Part shown: piece by piece, positions 62,359-64,000 of the stretch
How the letters are laid out: the number at the start of each line of letters is the position of its first letter
Numbering within the stretch: the first letter of the stretch is position 1
Translations under genes and position numbers: made by a program
The notes under the pieces: model-generated
Databases searched by the model: none
Told to the model about the DNA's origin: nothing
What the model saw: the letters and a program-made list of their open reading frames with translations, nothing else
Origin: Pseudomonas sp. TH31
Lineage (GTDB): Bacteria > Pseudomonadota > Gammaproteobacteria > Pseudomonadales > Pseudomonadaceae
Direction of reading: 5' to 3'
DNA length: 64,000 bases
Assembly (NCBI RefSeq): GCF_016650815.1
Contig: NZ_JAEKEZ010000038.1
Span: 62,001 to 126,000, forward strand

Positions 62359-62472
62359 CATGGCCTGCGCTCAGCACCTGACCCAGAGCACACACTCAAC
62401 CGGATAAACGGCTACGCTAGAGCCTGAATTTACGCGTCGTAGAGCGTGTTGATCTTTCTCTGGAGACGCTGC

Positions 62473-64000
62473 ATGGCTCGTGCTCAAGGCGCATCGGTAC
62501 AACCCTCCGCCGATACTCCTAACCGTTGGCAGGACCTGCTGGCCGGGCTGTCGATTGCCGGTTTGCTGTTGCCGGAGGCGGTGGCCTATTCGAGCATCGC
62601 TGCGGTGCCGCCCCAGGCCGGGGTCATCGCGTTGTTTGCCGGTTTGCTGTGTTACGCGCTATTGGGCACCAGCCGTTTTGCGATTGTCTCCGCGACCTCG
62701 TCTTCCGCTGCCGTTCTGGCCGCCGCCACTGCCACGTTGGCGAGCGGTGATCCGACCTTGCGCATGACTCTGGCGATCGGCCTGGTCTTGGTGACAGGCG
62801 GGTTTTTCCTGCTGGCCGGGCTGCTTAAATTGGGCAGTGTGACGTCGTTCATAGCCAAACCGGTGCTGCGCGGCTTTGCGTTGGGCCTGGCAATTACGAT
62901 CATCCTCAAGCAAGTGGCGAGCGCCGTCGATGTGCATCTGGACAGCGCCAATCTGATCCGTTTCATGCCGCAACTGCTGGAACAGTGGCCGCAGTGGAAT
63001 CGGGTCGGCTTGCTGGTCGCGGCGGTGGCTTTGCTGGGCTTGAGCGTGTGCGCACGGTTCCGGCGGGTGCCGGGCGGTTTGCTGGTGGTGGCGCTCGGTA
63101 TCGCCGCCAGCCAATGGCTGAACTTGCCGGCCTACGGGGTGAAGCTGATCGGCGTGATCGACCTGAGCCTTGAAGTGCCGCGGCTGCCGGTGTTGCCGTT
63201 TGCCGACTGGCTGCGGCTGGGGGAACTGGCGTTTGCGATGGTGATGATTCTGTACGCCGAATCCTATGGTTCGATCAGTTCCTTCGCGCTCAAGCATGGC
63301 GACCGGGTGTCGTCGAACCGCGACCTGCTGGCCCTCGGCGCGGCGAATCTGTTGTCCGGCCTGTTCCATGGCATGCCGGCGGGTGCCGGTTACTCGGCGA
63401 CGTCGGCCAATGAGGCGGCGGGTGCCAGTTCACGTCTGTCCGGCGTGGTCGCGGCGGTGGTGGTGTTGCTGATCGTCTTGACAGTGTTGCCTTACATCGC
63501 GCTGACCCCCGAGCCGATTTTGGCTGCCATTGTCATTCATGCCTTGGCCCGTGGCTTGAGCCTGCAGCCATTGGGTCGCTATTTCATCTGGCGCCGCGAT
63601 CGGGTGCTGGTCATCTGCGCGGTGGCGGCGGTGCTGGTATTGGGTGTGCTGGACGGTTTGCTGGTGGCGGTGGCGATCAGCGTGGTGCTGATGCTCAAAC
63701 AAATGTCGTCGGCGGATATTCAAGTGCTGGGGCAAATGGGCAGCGGTCACGATTACGTCGATGTGCAACGCCATCCCGACGCTCTGGAGATACCCGGCGT
63801 GCTGATCGTGCGGCCCAGCGAGGCACTGTTTTTCGCCAACGTGGAGCGTATTTTGGGCGGTGCGCTGCGGCTCGCCCGGCATGCGTCGCCGCCGGTGCAT
63901 ACGATTATTCTCAGTCTGGAAGAGTCCCCGGACCTGGATGGCACCAGCATCGAAGTGCTGGAAGGGTTCTTTTGCAGGTGCGGGCGCTGGACAAGTTGCT
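62473..64000 (+). CDS. SulP-family anion transporter (3' end outside window, apparent frameshift)
   Basis: This SulP/SLC26 permease has an N-terminal membrane domain of about 10-12 segments (SIAGLLLPEAVAYSSIAAVPPQAGVIALFAGL, SRFAIVSATSSSAAVLAAATATLAS, NLLSGLFHGMPAGAGYSATSANEAAGASS). A C-terminal STAS domain follows (EALFFANVERILGGALR, SIEVLEGF). Near the end the frame slips at T4 63970-63973; one extra T gives FFLQVRALDKLL, as expected for a STAS domain. Sulfate, bicarbonate or a carboxylate may be the substrate. Confidence 0.87.
   Translation, partial: MARAQGASVQPSADTPNRWQDLLAGLSIAGLLLPEAVAYSSIAAVPPQAGVIALFAGLLCYALLGTSRFAIVSATSSSAAVLAAATATLASGDPTLRMTLAIGLVLVTGGFFLLAGLLKLGSVTSFIAKPVLRGFALGLAITIILKQVASAVDVHLDSANLIRFMPQLLEQWPQWNRVGLLVAAVALLGLSVCARFRRVPGGLLVVALGIAASQWLNLPAYGVKLIGVIDLSLEVPRLPVLPFADWLRLGELAFAMVMILYAESYGSISSFALKHGDRVSSNRDLLALGAANLLSGLFHGMPAGAGYSATSANEAAGASSRLSGVVAAVVVLLIVLTVLPYIALTPEPILAAIVIHALARGLSLQPLGRYFIWRRDRVLVICAVAAVLVLGVLDGLLVAVAISVVLMLKQMSSADIQVLGQMGSGHDYVDVQRHPDALEIPGVLIVRPSEALFFANVERILGGALRLARHASPPVHTIILSLEESPDLDGTSIEVLEGFFCRCGRWTSC

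Noticed and set aside
1..64000. tRNA, rRNA, insertion sequence or prophage genes
   Set aside because: None recognised on reading both strands; intergenic palindromes are REP elements.

Overview
The window is a piece of a Pseudomonas chromosome, most likely from the P. fluorescens group. The evidence is the high GC content, the many REP/REPIN palindromes between genes (GTGGGAGCGGGCTTGCTCGCG and relatives), and a gene repertoire typical of the genus (bkd, erb/ped/pqq, OprD porin, NCS1/pyd, DUF1652). No tRNA, rRNA, IS element, phage or CRISPR array was seen.

Layout. 1-5058: branched-chain keto-acid dehydrogenase operon (lpdV, bkdB, bkdA2, bkdA1, minus strand) with divergent bkdR. 5257-8829: sulfide/persulfide detoxification module (Blh-type persulfide dioxygenase, BigR/SqrR-type repressor, sulfide:quinone reductase, TauE exporter). 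9022-31920: a 23-kb periplasmic alcohol-oxidation island. It holds a FIST protein, an NahK/ErcS'-like hybrid kinase, the ErbR/AgmR regulator, an ABC system with CXXCW and beta-propeller partners, cytochrome c550, a periplasmic binding protein, a SoxYZ-like carrier, a metallohydrolase, a PQQ alcohol dehydrogenase with the lanthanide signature Asp-x-Asp, an aldehyde dehydrogenase, pqqABCDE, the iron alcohol dehydrogenase ErcA and the kinase ErcS. 31905-36175: aldose epimerase, uronolactonase, uronate dehydrogenase and an OprD porin (hexuronate oxidation). 36469-39272: DHA2 efflux pair. 39359-41096: CopD, CopC and an acetyltransferase. 41231-49805: reductive pyrimidine degradation (RutR-like regulator, PreA, PreT, dihydropyrimidinase, NCS1 transporter, ureidopropionase). 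49879-53231: small accessory genes, a PAS-LuxR regulator and a TRIC-channel remnant. 53235-56494: oxidoreductase, SDR and phosphotransferase. 56682-58317: PAAR-like protein, a truncated VgrG/MORN-type gene and a tandem REPIN array. 58341-64000: hydroxyacid dehydrogenase, TetR, tautomerase, serine-type transporter and a SulP transporter cut by the window end.

How the genes work together. The island at 9-32 kb carries a nearly complete pathway: PQQ synthesis, the quinoprotein that uses it, its c-type electron acceptor, downstream aldehyde oxidation and three regulators. The only quinoprotein dehydrogenase here is of lanthanide type. The sulfide module couples sulfide oxidation to persulfide oxidation and sulfite export under one persulfide-sensing repressor. 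The uronate and pyrimidine clusters each pair uptake with catabolism.

Data caution. Ten conserved genes are broken by what looks like loss of one base in a short homopolymer, always a loss and never a gain. This points to systematic sequencing error rather than true pseudogenes; I list these as single CDSs with the suspected position. The most unusual real structures are the 135-bp tandem REPIN array at 57541-58266, chimeric REPs, candidate operator pairs in the ped and uronate clusters, and several in-frame internal deletions in small genes near 53-57 kb.
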